Assembly: GCA_000436835.1 (NCBI GenBank) | Contig: FR889159.1 | Span: 1 to 37,863, forward strand | Reading direction: 5' to 3' | DNA length: 37,863 nucleotides | Source: Eubacterium sp. CAG:251 | GTDB taxonomy: Bacteria; Bacillota; Clostridia; Oscillospirales; Acutalibacteraceae | In this document: positions 1 through 7,757 of the stretch, in pieces | Numbering within the stretch: the stretch's first letter is position 1 | Layout: every line of letters begins with the position of its first letter | Program-made: the position numbers and the translations under genes | The notes under the pieces: model-generated | The model's database searches: none | The model's input: the letters and a program-made list of their open reading frames with translations, nothing else | What the model was told of the DNA's origin: nothing

Positions 1-40
1 ATACCGTCTGGATTGTGCTTTCCCTTTCTTTTTGTTCCCT

Positions 41-1093
41 TTAATTAGCCATGAACTGGCTTACACCTATCACAAGTATACCACCTACAATAAGAATTGC
101 AACCTCTGCCGTTTCATCCTTGTCAACAAAAAACTTAGCACACCAAATAATTATGCACCCTACAATTCCCGCAATAATCGTAGGATAATAAAAATGTTTT
201 TTGCCATATTTGTCCATCAAGGCTGAAATAATCACCGAGCCGATTGCCGCAACAACCATTATTATTCCGACCGGGATAATATAATTTTTTATTTTAAGCG
301 TGCCCTCAACTATATTAAAAAGATAATTAACATACACCTGATATGCGACAGCCGATACCATATTGCCCGCAAGACACACATAAAGCATTTTATTTTTCTT
401 TATTACACTTGGCTTAAGCGAATATGCAAAATCTGACAAAAAGGTATTGTTTTTATCAGCAGTTATTCCCTCTTTATCTTTCATAATAAACAGTCCTAAA
501 ATACCGCCGACTGTTGGAATAATGCCTAAAATCAGAAAAAACTTCTTCCAATCAGATGTTGTTGCGCTTTCGTTAGTAAGAGAGTCAAAGCCACCGAAAA
601 CAACGGCTAAGGCAACAAGTGGCATTACAGCCAAAACAGTGTCAACTCTTGCTCTGTTGGCAGTGTTGGAAATATCAGTTATCCATGTATTAAATGAGGC
701 ATCATTGCTGATTGAGCCGATAACAGACATAACGCAGTCCATAACGACAACAAGTATAACCATAGGTAAAACCTTATCTGCGCTTGGCTTCATAGGTACT
801 AAGGCAAACATCATAATTGTAAAACCCCAAATAACGTAGCCCCAACAAATAAAAAGTTTTCTTTTGCCGGTTCTGTCACACAGCGCACCGCCTATTAAGG
901 TAGAAACAGTTGCAAATATAGCAGAAAAAACAACCATTAAAGTTGTTGCATACGGCGCTCTTGTAATTTCGTTTTGCATAAAACGTGAAAAATACATATT
1001 TTCAACAACCCATGCAATTTGACCGATAAGGCCAAATAATAAAATTGAGGTCCACACCTTGCCTCCAAGCACACCGACCTTTTTTTCTTTCAT
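41..1093 (-). CDS. MFS transporter, C-terminus apparently truncated
   Basis: This is a polytopic membrane protein of the major facilitator superfamily, probably a sugar or small-solute transporter; the substrate cannot be read from the sequence. The ATG at 1093 begins MKEKKVGVLGGKVWTS and has a GAGGTGG ribosome site just upstream, so it is preferred over an in-frame start 13 codons earlier. About ten hydrophobic segments are visible, and GGALCDRTGKRK fits the MFS loop 2-3 motif. At 350 residues it is short for a family usually well above 400. The frame ends at FMAN followed by TAA. In the other two frames the last 40 bases stay open to the window edge, and one reads a KHNPDG string that could match the TPEGK-like loop of homologues. 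A one-base frameshift near 41-46 is therefore possible. It could also be a genuinely short protein. It has its own promoter. Confidence 0.75.
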   Translation of the reverse strand: MKEKKVGVLGGKVWTSILLFGLIGQIAWVVENMYFSRFMQNEITRAPYATTLMVVFSAIFATVSTLIGGALCDRTGKRKLFICWGYVIWGFTIMMFALVPMKPSADKVLPMVILVVVMDCVMSVIGSISNDASFNTWITDISNTANRARVDTVLAVMPLVALAVVFGGFDSLTNESATTSDWKKFFLILGIIPTVGGILGLFIMKDKEGITADKNNTFLSDFAYSLKPSVIKKNKMLYVCLAGNMVSAVAYQVYVNYLFNIVEGTLKIKNYIIPVGIIMVVAAIGSVIISALMDKYGKKHFYYPTIIAGIVGCIIIWCAKFFVDKDETAEVAILIVGGILVIGVSQFMAN

Positions 1094-1144
1094 ATTTACC
1101 ACCTCAAAAAGAATAACAAAATTTAGGCACAAACACCCAAATAT

Positions 1145-1173
1145 ATTATATATTACCCTTGTGAAAAAGTAAA
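1145..1173 (-). promoter_or_regulatory. Promoter for the MFS transporter gene
   Basis: On the minus strand a perfect -10 TATAAT (1145-1150) follows a weaker -35 TTTACT (1168-1173) with a 17-base spacer. Transcription would start near 1138 and give a leader of about 45 bases before the ATG at 1093. Confidence 0.55.
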
Positions 1174-1183
1174 GAAAAAATAC

Positions 1184-1244
1184 CGAGGAGCGTTTCCTCG
1201 CTACAGCGTGTAGAAAAAGTCAAATTACAAATTTCTACACGCTG
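1184..1244. repeat. Two adjacent perfect stem-loops
   Basis: Two perfect inverted repeats lie back to back. CGAGGA at 1184-1189 pairs with TCCTCG at 1195-1200. The 13-base CAGCGTGTAGAAA at 1204-1216 pairs with TTTCTACACGCTG at 1232-1244 across a 15-base loop. Neither has a T-run that would make it an obvious terminator. They directly abut the palindromic element at 1247-1477 and may belong to the same composite repeat. No coding sequence is supported here. Confidence 0.6.
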
Positions 1245-1246
1245 GG

Positions 1247-1477
1247 AGACTTCGAGAAAGTGAGATAAATTTCGTATTTTGCGAGCGGGTGCTGTACGTT
1301 GGTACTGCCCCCGAGCAAAAGACGGAAAGTGCCAAAAATTGCAAAGACTCGATGTCCTTGCAATTTTTCCAATCCATCCGAGTGCAACAAGTTGCACCCA
1401 CCTCCCTTTACACAAGAGAGGCAAAAAGGGTTATTTATTTTTATTAGGCGCGTTTTAGCCACTTTATCGAATGTCTA
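1247..1477. repeat. Palindromic element with terminal inverted repeats, long copy
   Basis: The ends form imperfect inverted repeats: the left arm AGACTTCGAGAAAGTGAGAT starts at 1247, and the right arm ends at 1477, reading TAGACATTCGATAAAGTGGC on the other strand. A 70-base relative lies at 29431-29500. The interior of this copy holds further hairpins: 1334-1348 with 1354-1368 (15 pairs, one G-U), GTGCAAC/GTTGCAC at 1382-1388 and 1391-1397, and CCTCCCTT/AAGAGAGG at 1401-1408 and 1414-1421. Open frames across it on the minus strand have no ribosome site and look spurious. It resembles a MITE or structured intergenic repeat. No transposase is nearby. Confidence 0.65.
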
Positions 1478-1516
1478 AAAACGATATGTAACTTGCGCTT
1501 CACTATATTGATTTAA

Positions 1517-1548
1517 AGAGGCGAACGATGTTCGCCTCTGTTTTTTTT
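1517..1548. terminator. Hairpin downstream of thrS
   Basis: AGAGGCGAAC (1517-1526) pairs perfectly with GTTCGCCTCT (1530-1539). The stem lies 8 bases past the thrS stop, so it probably ends that minus-strand transcript. The long T-run (1541-1548), however, is on the plus strand, and the minus-strand tail is only TTTAAAT. It may work in both directions, or mainly stop plus-strand transcripts leaving the repeat region. Confidence 0.6.
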
Positions 1549-3496
1549 ACATTGTTAATTCAAGTGATTTATCGTCAACTTCTTTAAGAAGCTTGTCAAC
1601 AAATTCATCAAGTGACATTGCACCCTTATCTCCGCCTGAACGTGTACGAAGCGATACAGTATTATTTTCAATATCCTTATCGCCTGCAAGGAGCATATAA
1701 GGCACCTTTTCAAGCTGAGCCTGACGAATCTTGAAGCCGATTTTCTCGCTTCTGTCATCAATTTCACAGCGAACACCCTTAGCCTCAAGAGCCTTTTTAA
1801 CATCATAAAGATAATCAAGGTGACGGTCTGCAATAGGAAGAAGCTTAACCTGAACAGGAGCAAGCCAAGTCGGGAATGCACCTGCATACTTTTCAATAAG
1901 ATATGCAAGAGTACGCTCATAACAACCGATTGAAGTTCTGTGGATAATATAAGGATTTTTCTTTGTGCCATCCTTATCAACATATTCCATACCGAACTTC
2001 TCGGCAAGCATCTGGTCAATTTGAATAGTAATAAGAGTATCTTCCTTGCCGTAAACATTTCTGATTTGAATATCAAGCTTAGGGCCGTAGAAAGCGGCTT
2101 CACCTATACCGACTTTATAATCAATACCAAGGTCATCAAGAATATTTTTCATCTTAGACTGAGCCTCGTCCCACTGCTCCTCAGTGCCGATATACTTTTC
2201 ACGGTCGTTAGGGTCCCATTTTGAGAAACGGAATGAAGCATCCTCATAAAGACCGAGAGTTTTAAGCATAAACGTTGCAAGTTCAAGGCAACTTCTGAAT
2301 TCGTCCTCAAGTTGATCAGGAGTACACATTAAATGTCCCTCTGAAATAGTAAACTGACGAACACGGATAAGACCGTGCATTTCACCTGAAGCCTCGTTAC
2401 GGAAAAGAGTCGAGGTTTCGTCATATCTAAGCGGCAAATCACGATAAGAACGAGCTTTATTAAGATAAGCCTGATATTGGAACGGACAAGTCATAGGGCG
2501 AAGAGCAAATACTTCCTTATCCTTTTCCTCGTCGCCTAAAACGAACATACCCTCTTTATAATGGTCCCAGTGACCTGAAATTTTATATAAATCGCTCTTT
2601 GCCATAAGAGGAGTTTTTGTAAGCTGCCATCCACGTCTTGCTTCCTCATCCTCAACAAATCTTTGAAGGATTTGGATAATCTTAGTACCCTTTGGCAAAA
2701 GGATAGGCAAGCCCTGACCGATATAATCAACAGTTGTGAAAAGTTCAAGCTCTCTGCCGAGTTTGTTATGGTCACGCTTTTTAGCCTCTTCAAGCATATT
2801 AAGATAATCCTCAAGCATTGAAGCCTTAGGGAATGCGATACCGTAAACACGGCAAAGCATCTTATTATCAGCATCGCCTCTCCAATAAGCACCTGTGCAG
2901 TTAGTAAGCTTAAATGCCTTAATAACCTTCATTTCCATAAGATGAGGACCTGCGCAAAGCTCCGTAAACTCGCCTTGCTTATAAAAACTGATATGCTCGC
3001 CTTTAGCAGCATGTTCCTTAATAAGTTCAATCTTGTAAGGCTCATTCTTTTCTTCCATAAGTTTAACAGCTTCGTCAACAGGAAGTTCAAATTTTTCAAT
3101 AGGATAATTTTCCTTAATAATAGACTTCATTTCTTTTTCTATTTTATCAAGGTCATCCTGAGTGAAATGAGTATCTATGTCAAAATCGTAATAAAATCCG
3201 CTTTCAATAGAAGGACCGATAGTAAGCTTGGCATTTGGATAAAGCCTTTTAACTGCCTGAGCCATAACGTGAGATGCGGTGTGGTTAAATGCCTTTTTTC
3301 CGTCCTCATCATCAAATGTAAGAACTTCAAAAGAGCAGTCGCTGTCAATAACAGTTCTTAAATCCTTAACCTTACCGTCAATAAGAACGCAACAAGCGTT
3401 TCTGTAAAGCCCCATTGAAATATCTTTGGTTATTTCAGCTGCTGTAGTAGGTGAATCATATTCCTTAATTGAACCGTCTTTTAATTTAATAATCAT
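1547..3496 (-). CDS. thrS: Threonyl-tRNA synthetase
   Basis: This cytosolic enzyme charges tRNA-Thr with threonine. The 649-residue length matches the bacterial family (about 640). Domains in order are an N-terminal TGS domain (about 1-62), an editing domain with HTASHVMAQAVKRLYP and the later CAGPH motif, the class II catalytic core (motif 2 around FRNEASGEMHGLIRVRQF, motif 3 around HRTSIGCYERTLAYLIE), and a C-terminal anticodon-binding domain ending near the terminus. The ATG at 3496 (MIIKLKDGSIKEYDS) is chosen because GGAGGG lies 8 bases upstream; an in-frame start ten codons earlier falls between the leader terminator and this ribosome site. Expression is controlled by the T-box leader immediately upstream. 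It is monocistronic, with a hairpin after the stop. Confidence 0.97.
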   Translation of the reverse strand: MIIKLKDGSIKEYDSPTTAAEITKDISMGLYRNACCVLIDGKVKDLRTVIDSDCSFEVLTFDDEDGKKAFNHTASHVMAQAVKRLYPNAKLTIGPSIESGFYYDFDIDTHFTQDDLDKIEKEMKSIIKENYPIEKFELPVDEAVKLMEEKNEPYKIELIKEHAAKGEHISFYKQGEFTELCAGPHLMEMKVIKAFKLTNCTGAYWRGDADNKMLCRVYGIAFPKASMLEDYLNMLEEAKKRDHNKLGRELELFTTVDYIGQGLPILLPKGTKIIQILQRFVEDEEARRGWQLTKTPLMAKSDLYKISGHWDHYKEGMFVLGDEEKDKEVFALRPMTCPFQYQAYLNKARSYRDLPLRYDETSTLFRNEASGEMHGLIRVRQFTISEGHLMCTPDQLEDEFRSCLELATFMLKTLGLYEDASFRFSKWDPNDREKYIGTEEQWDEAQSKMKNILDDLGIDYKVGIGEAAFYGPKLDIQIRNVYGKEDTLITIQIDQMLAEKFGMEYVDKDGTKKNPYIIHRTSIGCYERTLAYLIEKYAGAFPTWLAPVQVKLLPIADRHLDYLYDVKKALEAKGVRCEIDDRSEKIGFKIRQAQLEKVPYMLLAGDKDIENNTVSLRTRSGGDKGAMSLDEFVDKLLKEVDDKSLELTM

Positions 3497-3511
3497 TGTT
3501 ATTCCCTCCAT

Positions 3512-3546
3512 AAATAAAAAAATCACCCTGAAATTAATCAGGGTGA
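3512..3546 (-). terminator. T-box leader attenuator terminator
   Basis: On the minus strand TCACCCTGA and TCAGGGTGA (3523-3531 and 3538-3546) form a 9-pair stem with a six-base loop, followed by a T-rich tract reading ATTTTTTTATT at 3512-3522. It stands just before the thrS ribosome site, as expected for the terminator that competes with the T-box antiterminator. Confidence 0.9.
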
Positions 3547-3750
3547 ATTAATAATCCACTGTTCCACCTGAATTGCGCAATAACATTAAAACAAACAAAA
3601 CTGCGCCGCTCATCTACTCTGTAACGGGAGCACCCGACCTGTATTAAAGGTACTCAAAGGTGGTAATTCACTTTGCCTTTTGCACACTTCCACCCAACGT
3701 GCGCTCTCTGAGAAAAGGTTAAAAGCAAATCGTGTCCTTCTCATCGATTT
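3512..3750 (-). promoter_or_regulatory. T-box riboswitch leader of thrS
   Basis: The leader between the promoter and thrS has the order expected of a T-box: a Stem I region with the AGAGAG motif (plus-strand 3701-3712 area), a threonine ACC codon in the likely specifier loop (within 3659-3664), then the conserved T-box core reading AGGTGGAACAGTGGA on the minus strand (3555-3569), then the terminator at 3512-3546. In this family, uncharged tRNA-Thr pairs with the specifier and with the TGGN bulge and lets transcription read through. The exact specifier register is inferred, since two ACC triplets are adjacent. Confidence 0.92.
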
Positions 3751-3756
3751 GACCTC

Positions 3757-3785
3757 ATTTTAACACCAAAAAAAAATATTGTCAA
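3757..3785 (-). promoter_or_regulatory. Promoter of the thrS leader
   Basis: The minus strand has a perfect -35 TTGACA (3780-3785), a 17-base T-rich spacer and -10 TAAAAT (3757-3762). Transcription should begin near 3750, at the 5' end of the T-box leader. Confidence 0.85.
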
Positions 3786-3882
3786 CAGATATTTTTACAT
3801 AATTTCGCTTAAATAAACACTTTTGATGATTTTTATTGATGAATTTGCAAAGCTACATATATTTTTACGCATTTAAAAACAC

Positions 3883-3911
3883 TTGACATATACAAGATAT
3901 AGGTGTATATT
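3883..3911 (+). promoter_or_regulatory. Promoter of rny
   Basis: TTGACA (3883-3888) and TATATT (3906-3911) are separated by 17 bases. It is divergent from the thrS promoter about 100 bases away. The start near 3918 gives rny an AT-rich leader of roughly 135 bases, in which I see no other strong structure. Confidence 0.8.
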
Positions 3912-4054
3912 ATTAGATAAGTTTTACATATTGTTATTGAATTTTGTATGACTTTTAGTAAAATTTGCATTATAAACTGTACCTTTTCTGATGGTAAAAT
4001 TTCGAGATTAAAAAAATTTAAGAAATTAAAAATTAATGAAGAAGGAGGTGCTGT

Positions 4055-5617
4055 TTGATAATGAGTAGTGTAATTGTGCCGATTATTGTCGGTGTTTTAT
4101 GTGCATTGATTTTTGGTGTTATCGGTTTCGTGTTTGGCGGTGAACATCGCAGAAAAACAAGTGAAAAAGAAATCGGTTCTGCAACTCAGCAGGCAACCAA
4201 AATTATAAATAATGCTTTAAATGAGGCAGAGGCTACTAAAAAAGCCAGACTTGTTGAAGCAAAGGATGAAATACACAAGCTTCGTCACGATGCCGATAAG
4301 GAAATTCGTGAAAGAAGAACAGAGGTTCAAAAGCAAGAGAACCGCTTAAATCAAAGAGAAGAATATCTTGATAAAAGAGCAGATTCCCTTGAAAAGAAAA
4401 ATGAAAATATCAGCGTTAAGCAAAAGCAGCTTGACGACAAGCTACTCGAAATCGACGGCATCAAGAAAAGCCAGTTTGATATGCTCGAGCGCATTTCAGG
4501 TCTTACTCAAGAGCAGGCGAAGGACCAGCTCCTTGCCAACCTTAATGAGGAACTTGACACTGAAAAAAGCAAGCGTATTCTTGAAAACGAGCAGATGATT
4601 AAGGACCAAAGTGATGTTTTGGCTAAAGAAATCATCTCAACTGCAATTCAACGTTGTGCGGCTGACCACACAGCTGAAACAACTGTTTCGGTTGTTGCTC
4701 TTCCGAATGACGAAATGAAAGGTAGAATTATCGGAAGAGAGGGTAGAAATATCCGTTCTATCGAAACAATTACAGGTGTTGAATTAATCATTGACGACAC
4801 GCCTGAGGCTATTACAATCAGTTCGTTTGACCCTGTCAGACGTGAGATTGCAAGACTCACACTTGAGCATCTTATTCAAGACGGAAGAATCCATCCGACA
4901 AAGATTGAAGAATGCTTTGATAAAGCTACTCGTGAAGTTAATCAAACAATTAAAACAGAGGGCGAAAAAGCAGTTCTTTCAGCTAATTGCGGTCAAATTC
5001 ACCCTGAGCTTGTAAAGCTTTTAGGTAAGCTTAAATATCGTACATCATACGGTCAAAGTGTATTAAAACATTCGCTTGAGGTTTCATATATCGCAGGTCT
5101 TATGGCTGCCGAATTAGGTGCAGATGAAAAGCAGGCAAGAAGAGCAGGTCTTTTGCACGATATCGGCAAAGCGCTTGACCACGAAATGGAAGGCTCTCAC
5201 ATCGCATTAGGTGTTGAATGGGCTAAGAAATACAAGGAAAGCGACGCTATCGTTCACGCAATCGCAGCTCACCACGGTGAGATTGAATGTAAAACTATTG
5301 TTGCGTGTCTTGTTCAGGCAGCAGATGCAGTAAGTGCGGCAAGGCCGGGTGCAAGAAGAGAAAATATTGAAAATTACATCAAGCGCTTAGAGCAGCTTGA
5401 AGAGATTTCCACAAGCTTCGACGGTGTTGAAAGAGCATATGCAATTCAGGCAGGTCGTGAAGTAAGAGTTATGGTTAAGCCTGACGTTATCAATGACGAA
5501 AAAATGCCATATATTGCTCATGAAATCGCTAAAAAAATCGAAAGCGAAATGGAATATCCGGGACAGATTAAGGTTAATATTATCAGAGAATCACGTGCTT
5601 CGGATATCGCTAAATAA
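4055..5617 (+). CDS. rny: Ribonuclease Y
   Basis: This membrane-anchored endoribonuclease initiates mRNA decay in Firmicutes. At 520 residues it matches the family length. It has an N-terminal transmembrane helix (about residues 6-30), a long charged coiled coil (about 35-190), a KH RNA-binding domain with the GRIIGREGRNIRSIE motif, and an HD domain with LLHDIGKALDHE carrying the metal-binding His-Asp pair. Two starts compete: TTG at 4055, six bases after AGGAGG (4043-4048), and ATG at 4061, twelve bases after it. Spacing favours TTG and codon preference favours ATG; the difference is two residues. It has its own promoter, and a terminator lies between it and the next gene. Confidence 0.96.
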   Translation: MIMSSVIVPIIVGVLCALIFGVIGFVFGGEHRRKTSEKEIGSATQQATKIINNALNEAEATKKARLVEAKDEIHKLRHDADKEIRERRTEVQKQENRLNQREEYLDKRADSLEKKNENISVKQKQLDDKLLEIDGIKKSQFDMLERISGLTQEQAKDQLLANLNEELDTEKSKRILENEQMIKDQSDVLAKEIISTAIQRCAADHTAETTVSVVALPNDEMKGRIIGREGRNIRSIETITGVELIIDDTPEAITISSFDPVRREIARLTLEHLIQDGRIHPTKIEECFDKATREVNQTIKTEGEKAVLSANCGQIHPELVKLLGKLKYRTSYGQSVLKHSLEVSYIAGLMAAELGADEKQARRAGLLHDIGKALDHEMEGSHIALGVEWAKKYKESDAIVHAIAAHHGEIECKTIVACLVQAADAVSAARPGARRENIENYIKRLEQLEEISTSFDGVERAYAIQAGREVRVMVKPDVINDEKMPYIAHEIAKKIESEMEYPGQIKVNIIRESRASDIAK

Positions 5618-5626
5618 GTTTATTTT

Positions 5627-5657
5627 GAAGCCGACTCGTACGTCGGCTTCATTTTTT
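5627..5657 (+). terminator. Rho-independent terminator after rny
   Basis: GAAGCCGAC (5627-5635) pairs perfectly with GTCGGCTTC (5642-5650), followed by a run of T. Confidence 0.92.
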
Positions 5658-5704
5658 ATTTGTCTTTCGACAAAAAGAACTATTTTATTTAAAGGAGAAC
5701 GACT

Positions 5705-5995
5705 ATGATTAAGCATATTGTATGCTTCAAGCTTAAGGACAACAGCTTGGAAGAATGTGAAAAGGCGGCAAATATTTTGAAATCAATGGAGGGTAATGTC
5801 CCCCTTCTTCGTGGGATTGAGGTCGGCGTTGATTTTCTTCACTCTCAAAGGTCATACGACATCATTTTGCAGGTTAAGCTTGATGACAGAAATGCACTTG
5901 AGGAATATCAAAATGACGAATATCATTGCTCCGTGGTAAAAAAGCATATGCATTCGGTTGCCGAAACAAGCGTTGCTATTGACTACGAGTTATAA
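5705..5995 (+). CDS. Dabb-domain (stress-responsive A/B barrel) protein
   Basis: This 96-residue protein begins MIKHIVCFKLKDN and carries the conserved opening strand of the Dabb dimeric alpha/beta-barrel family, with GIEVGVDFLHSQRSYDIILQV and the terminal H...AETSVAIDYE typical of these small ferredoxin-like proteins. Members are usually stress-linked or act as small-molecule-binding subunits; no specific reaction can be assigned. AAAGGAGA lies just upstream of the ATG. It follows the rny terminator and is followed by its own terminator. I see no convincing separate promoter, so it may depend on read-through from rny. Confidence 0.85.
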   Translation: MIKHIVCFKLKDNSLEECEKAANILKSMEGNVPLLRGIEVGVDFLHSQRSYDIILQVKLDDRNALEEYQNDEYHCSVVKKHMHSVAETSVAIDYEL

Positions 5996-6009
5996 CTAAT
6001 TTCAATAAG

Positions 6010-6037
6010 GGCGGCCTTGAAAAAAGGTCGCCTTTTT
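6010..6037 (+). terminator. Rho-independent terminator after the Dabb gene
   Basis: GGCGGCCTT (6010-6018) pairs with AAGGTCGCC (6024-6032) with one G-U pair, followed by five T. Confidence 0.85.
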
Positions 6038-6097
6038 ATTGTGATTTTATTGTGATAATATATAAAAAAACGTTCTGTTTTTTGGTTAGTATTTAGT

Positions 6098-6126
6098 TTG
6101 ACATATATGCTATATACTGTTATAAT
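6098..6126 (+). promoter_or_regulatory. Promoter of the polysaccharide operon
   Basis: TTGACA (6098-6103), a 17-base spacer and TATAAT (6121-6126) give a fully consensus vegetative promoter. The predicted start near 6133 leaves a 44-base leader with CGGAGGT before the ATG at 6177. No long attenuator structure is visible, so any control of this operon probably acts elsewhere or after transcription. Confidence 0.9.
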
Positions 6127-6176
6127 ATATTTATATATTTAATTATAATTATAGGACTAATTAATCGGAGGTACCT

Positions 6177-6950
6177 ATGGAAGAAAACAGAGAAATTGAA
6201 ATTGATTTAAGAAAAGTATTTATGATGCTCAGAAAAAAAGCAGCAATAATACTTATTATTTCATTTATCGGAGCAGCACTTTCAGGCTGCGTTACAAATT
6301 TGCTTATCAAGCCGAAATACACGGCAGGTGTAAGTTTTTATGTAAACAACAATAACGACAACCTTATCGGCTCAACAGGAACAATAACGTCAAGTGACCT
6401 TGATGCTTCAGAACGACTTGTTAATACATATATGTTCGTTGTAAACAGCCGCACGTTTTTAAACAAGGTTGCAGACAAGCTTGCAGACGGCACAACGGCA
6501 ACTCAGCTTTCAAAAATGATTTCCACCTCTCAGGTTGAGTCTACTCTTGCTTTTCAGGTAAATGTAACAACCGAAAACAATCAGTTCTCGGCTGATGTTG
6601 CAAACATTATTGCCGAGCTTGCACCTGATGAAATTGTAAGAGTTCTTAAGGTCGGCGGAGTTGAGGTTATCGACTATGCTTCTGCGCCGAACAAGCCATC
6701 ATCGCCAAATCTCAAAAAGAATGTGCTTATCGGCTTTGCTGCTGCATTTGTTGCGGCATTCGCAGTATTCTTTATCAAAGAATTATTTGATACAAGAATT
6801 ATGACCGAAAGCGATTTGACAAGAGATTTTGATATTCCCGTTCTCGGCACCGTTCCTCGCCTTTTACCTGTTGACGAAAAGAAGTCATTGCACAACGGCG
6901 CCACTATGGAGGACGTTGCAAATCAGATTTCAGGAAAGAAGGGAGAATAA
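6177..6950 (+). CDS. Polysaccharide chain-length determinant / kinase activator (CpsC/Wzz family)
   Basis: This membrane protein controls polymer length and activates the partner tyrosine kinase. It has an N-terminal cytoplasmic stretch, a first membrane helix (about residues 20-42), an extracytoplasmic domain, a proline-rich SAPNKPSSPN motif just before a second membrane helix (about 182-204), and a cytoplasmic C-terminal tail (about 50 residues). That is the Wzz/CpsC two-helix plan, without a fused kinase. At 257 residues it is normal for Gram-positive members. The start is set by CGGAGGT. It opens the operon and lies 3 bases before its kinase partner. Confidence 0.93.
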   Translation: MEENREIEIDLRKVFMMLRKKAAIILIISFIGAALSGCVTNLLIKPKYTAGVSFYVNNNNDNLIGSTGTITSSDLDASERLVNTYMFVVNSRTFLNKVADKLADGTTATQLSKMISTSQVESTLAFQVNVTTENNQFSADVANIIAELAPDEIVRVLKVGGVEVIDYASAPNKPSSPNLKKNVLIGFAAAFVAAFAVFFIKELFDTRIMTESDLTRDFDIPVLGTVPRLLPVDEKKSLHNGATMEDVANQISGKKGE

Positions 6951-6953
6951 AAA

Positions 6954-7730
6954 ATGGCACTTTCAAAAAAGAAAAACAACGAAAGCAAGAATATGCACTT
7001 TTCAAGAGAGGACCAGAAAAAAATTCTTTCCTCCTCTTCCCCGTTTATTGTTAAAGAGGCTTACAGTTCAATTCGTACAAACCTCCTTTTCTCGCAAAAG
7101 GGCGATGAATGCCCTGTATTCATTGTAACAAGTCCTACTGCCAACAACGGTAAATCGATTAACAGTGTTAATATGGCAGTATCTTTTGCTCAAATGGGAA
7201 AGAAAACACTTCTTATTGATGCAGATATGAGAAACCCGACCGTTCACAGATTATTTTCCATTCCTGTAAAAAACGGACTTTCGGAGATTTTGGCAGGCCT
7301 TACCGACAACATCACCGTATCGAAAACAGATATTGAAAATCTTTCTGTTCTTACGGCCGGCAAAATTCCGCCAAACCCGTCAGAGCTTTTATCAAGTGAA
7401 AGAACGGATAAGCTTTTGGCATTTGTTAAGCAACATTACGATTGCGTATTTATTGACACACCGCCTGTCAATCTTGTAACGGACCCGACCGCTTTTGCGA
7501 CAAAGAGTACCGGCTACATAATGATTGTCAAAGCAGGCATTTCCGATACGCAAAGCACAAAAAAAGCAGTTGACTCTCTCACCTCTCTCGGTGCAAACAT
7601 AGTCGGCTTCGTATTAAACGACGCTACAGAGTCAAACGGAATGAAATATTACAGCTACGGCAAGTATCGTGGCTACAAATACAAATCAAAATACGGCTAC
7701 AACTACAATTATCATTACAACTACCGTTAA
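6954..7730 (+). CDS. Bacterial tyrosine kinase CpsD/CapB family
   Basis: This cytoplasmic autophosphorylating BY-kinase pairs with the upstream chain-length protein to control polymer export. Visible motifs are a Walker A region TSPTANNGKSIN, Walker A' LLIDADMRNPTVH, and Walker B CVFIDTPPV. The Walker A loop reads ANNGKSI where PGEGKST is common, but the key GKS is kept. The C-terminus is a tyrosine cluster with 12 Tyr in the last 30 residues, the expected autophosphorylation tail. Length is 258 residues, typical of stand-alone kinases. No cognate PHP or low-molecular-weight phosphatase gene is seen in the window. Confidence 0.94.
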   Translation: MALSKKKNNESKNMHFSREDQKKILSSSSPFIVKEAYSSIRTNLLFSQKGDECPVFIVTSPTANNGKSINSVNMAVSFAQMGKKTLLIDADMRNPTVHRLFSIPVKNGLSEILAGLTDNITVSKTDIENLSVLTAGKIPPNPSELLSSERTDKLLAFVKQHYDCVFIDTPPVNLVTDPTAFATKSTGYIMIVKAGISDTQSTKKAVDSLTSLGANIVGFVLNDATESNGMKYYSYGKYRGYKYKSKYGYNYNYHYNYR

Positions 7731-7757
7731 AAATCAAACAAGACAGGGTGTATTTTT

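Noticed and set aside
1146..1462. Two overlapping minus-strand open frames of 75 and 92 codons across the repeat
   Set aside because: No ribosome site, and the composition follows the hairpin arms, so they are products of the repeat structure and not genes.
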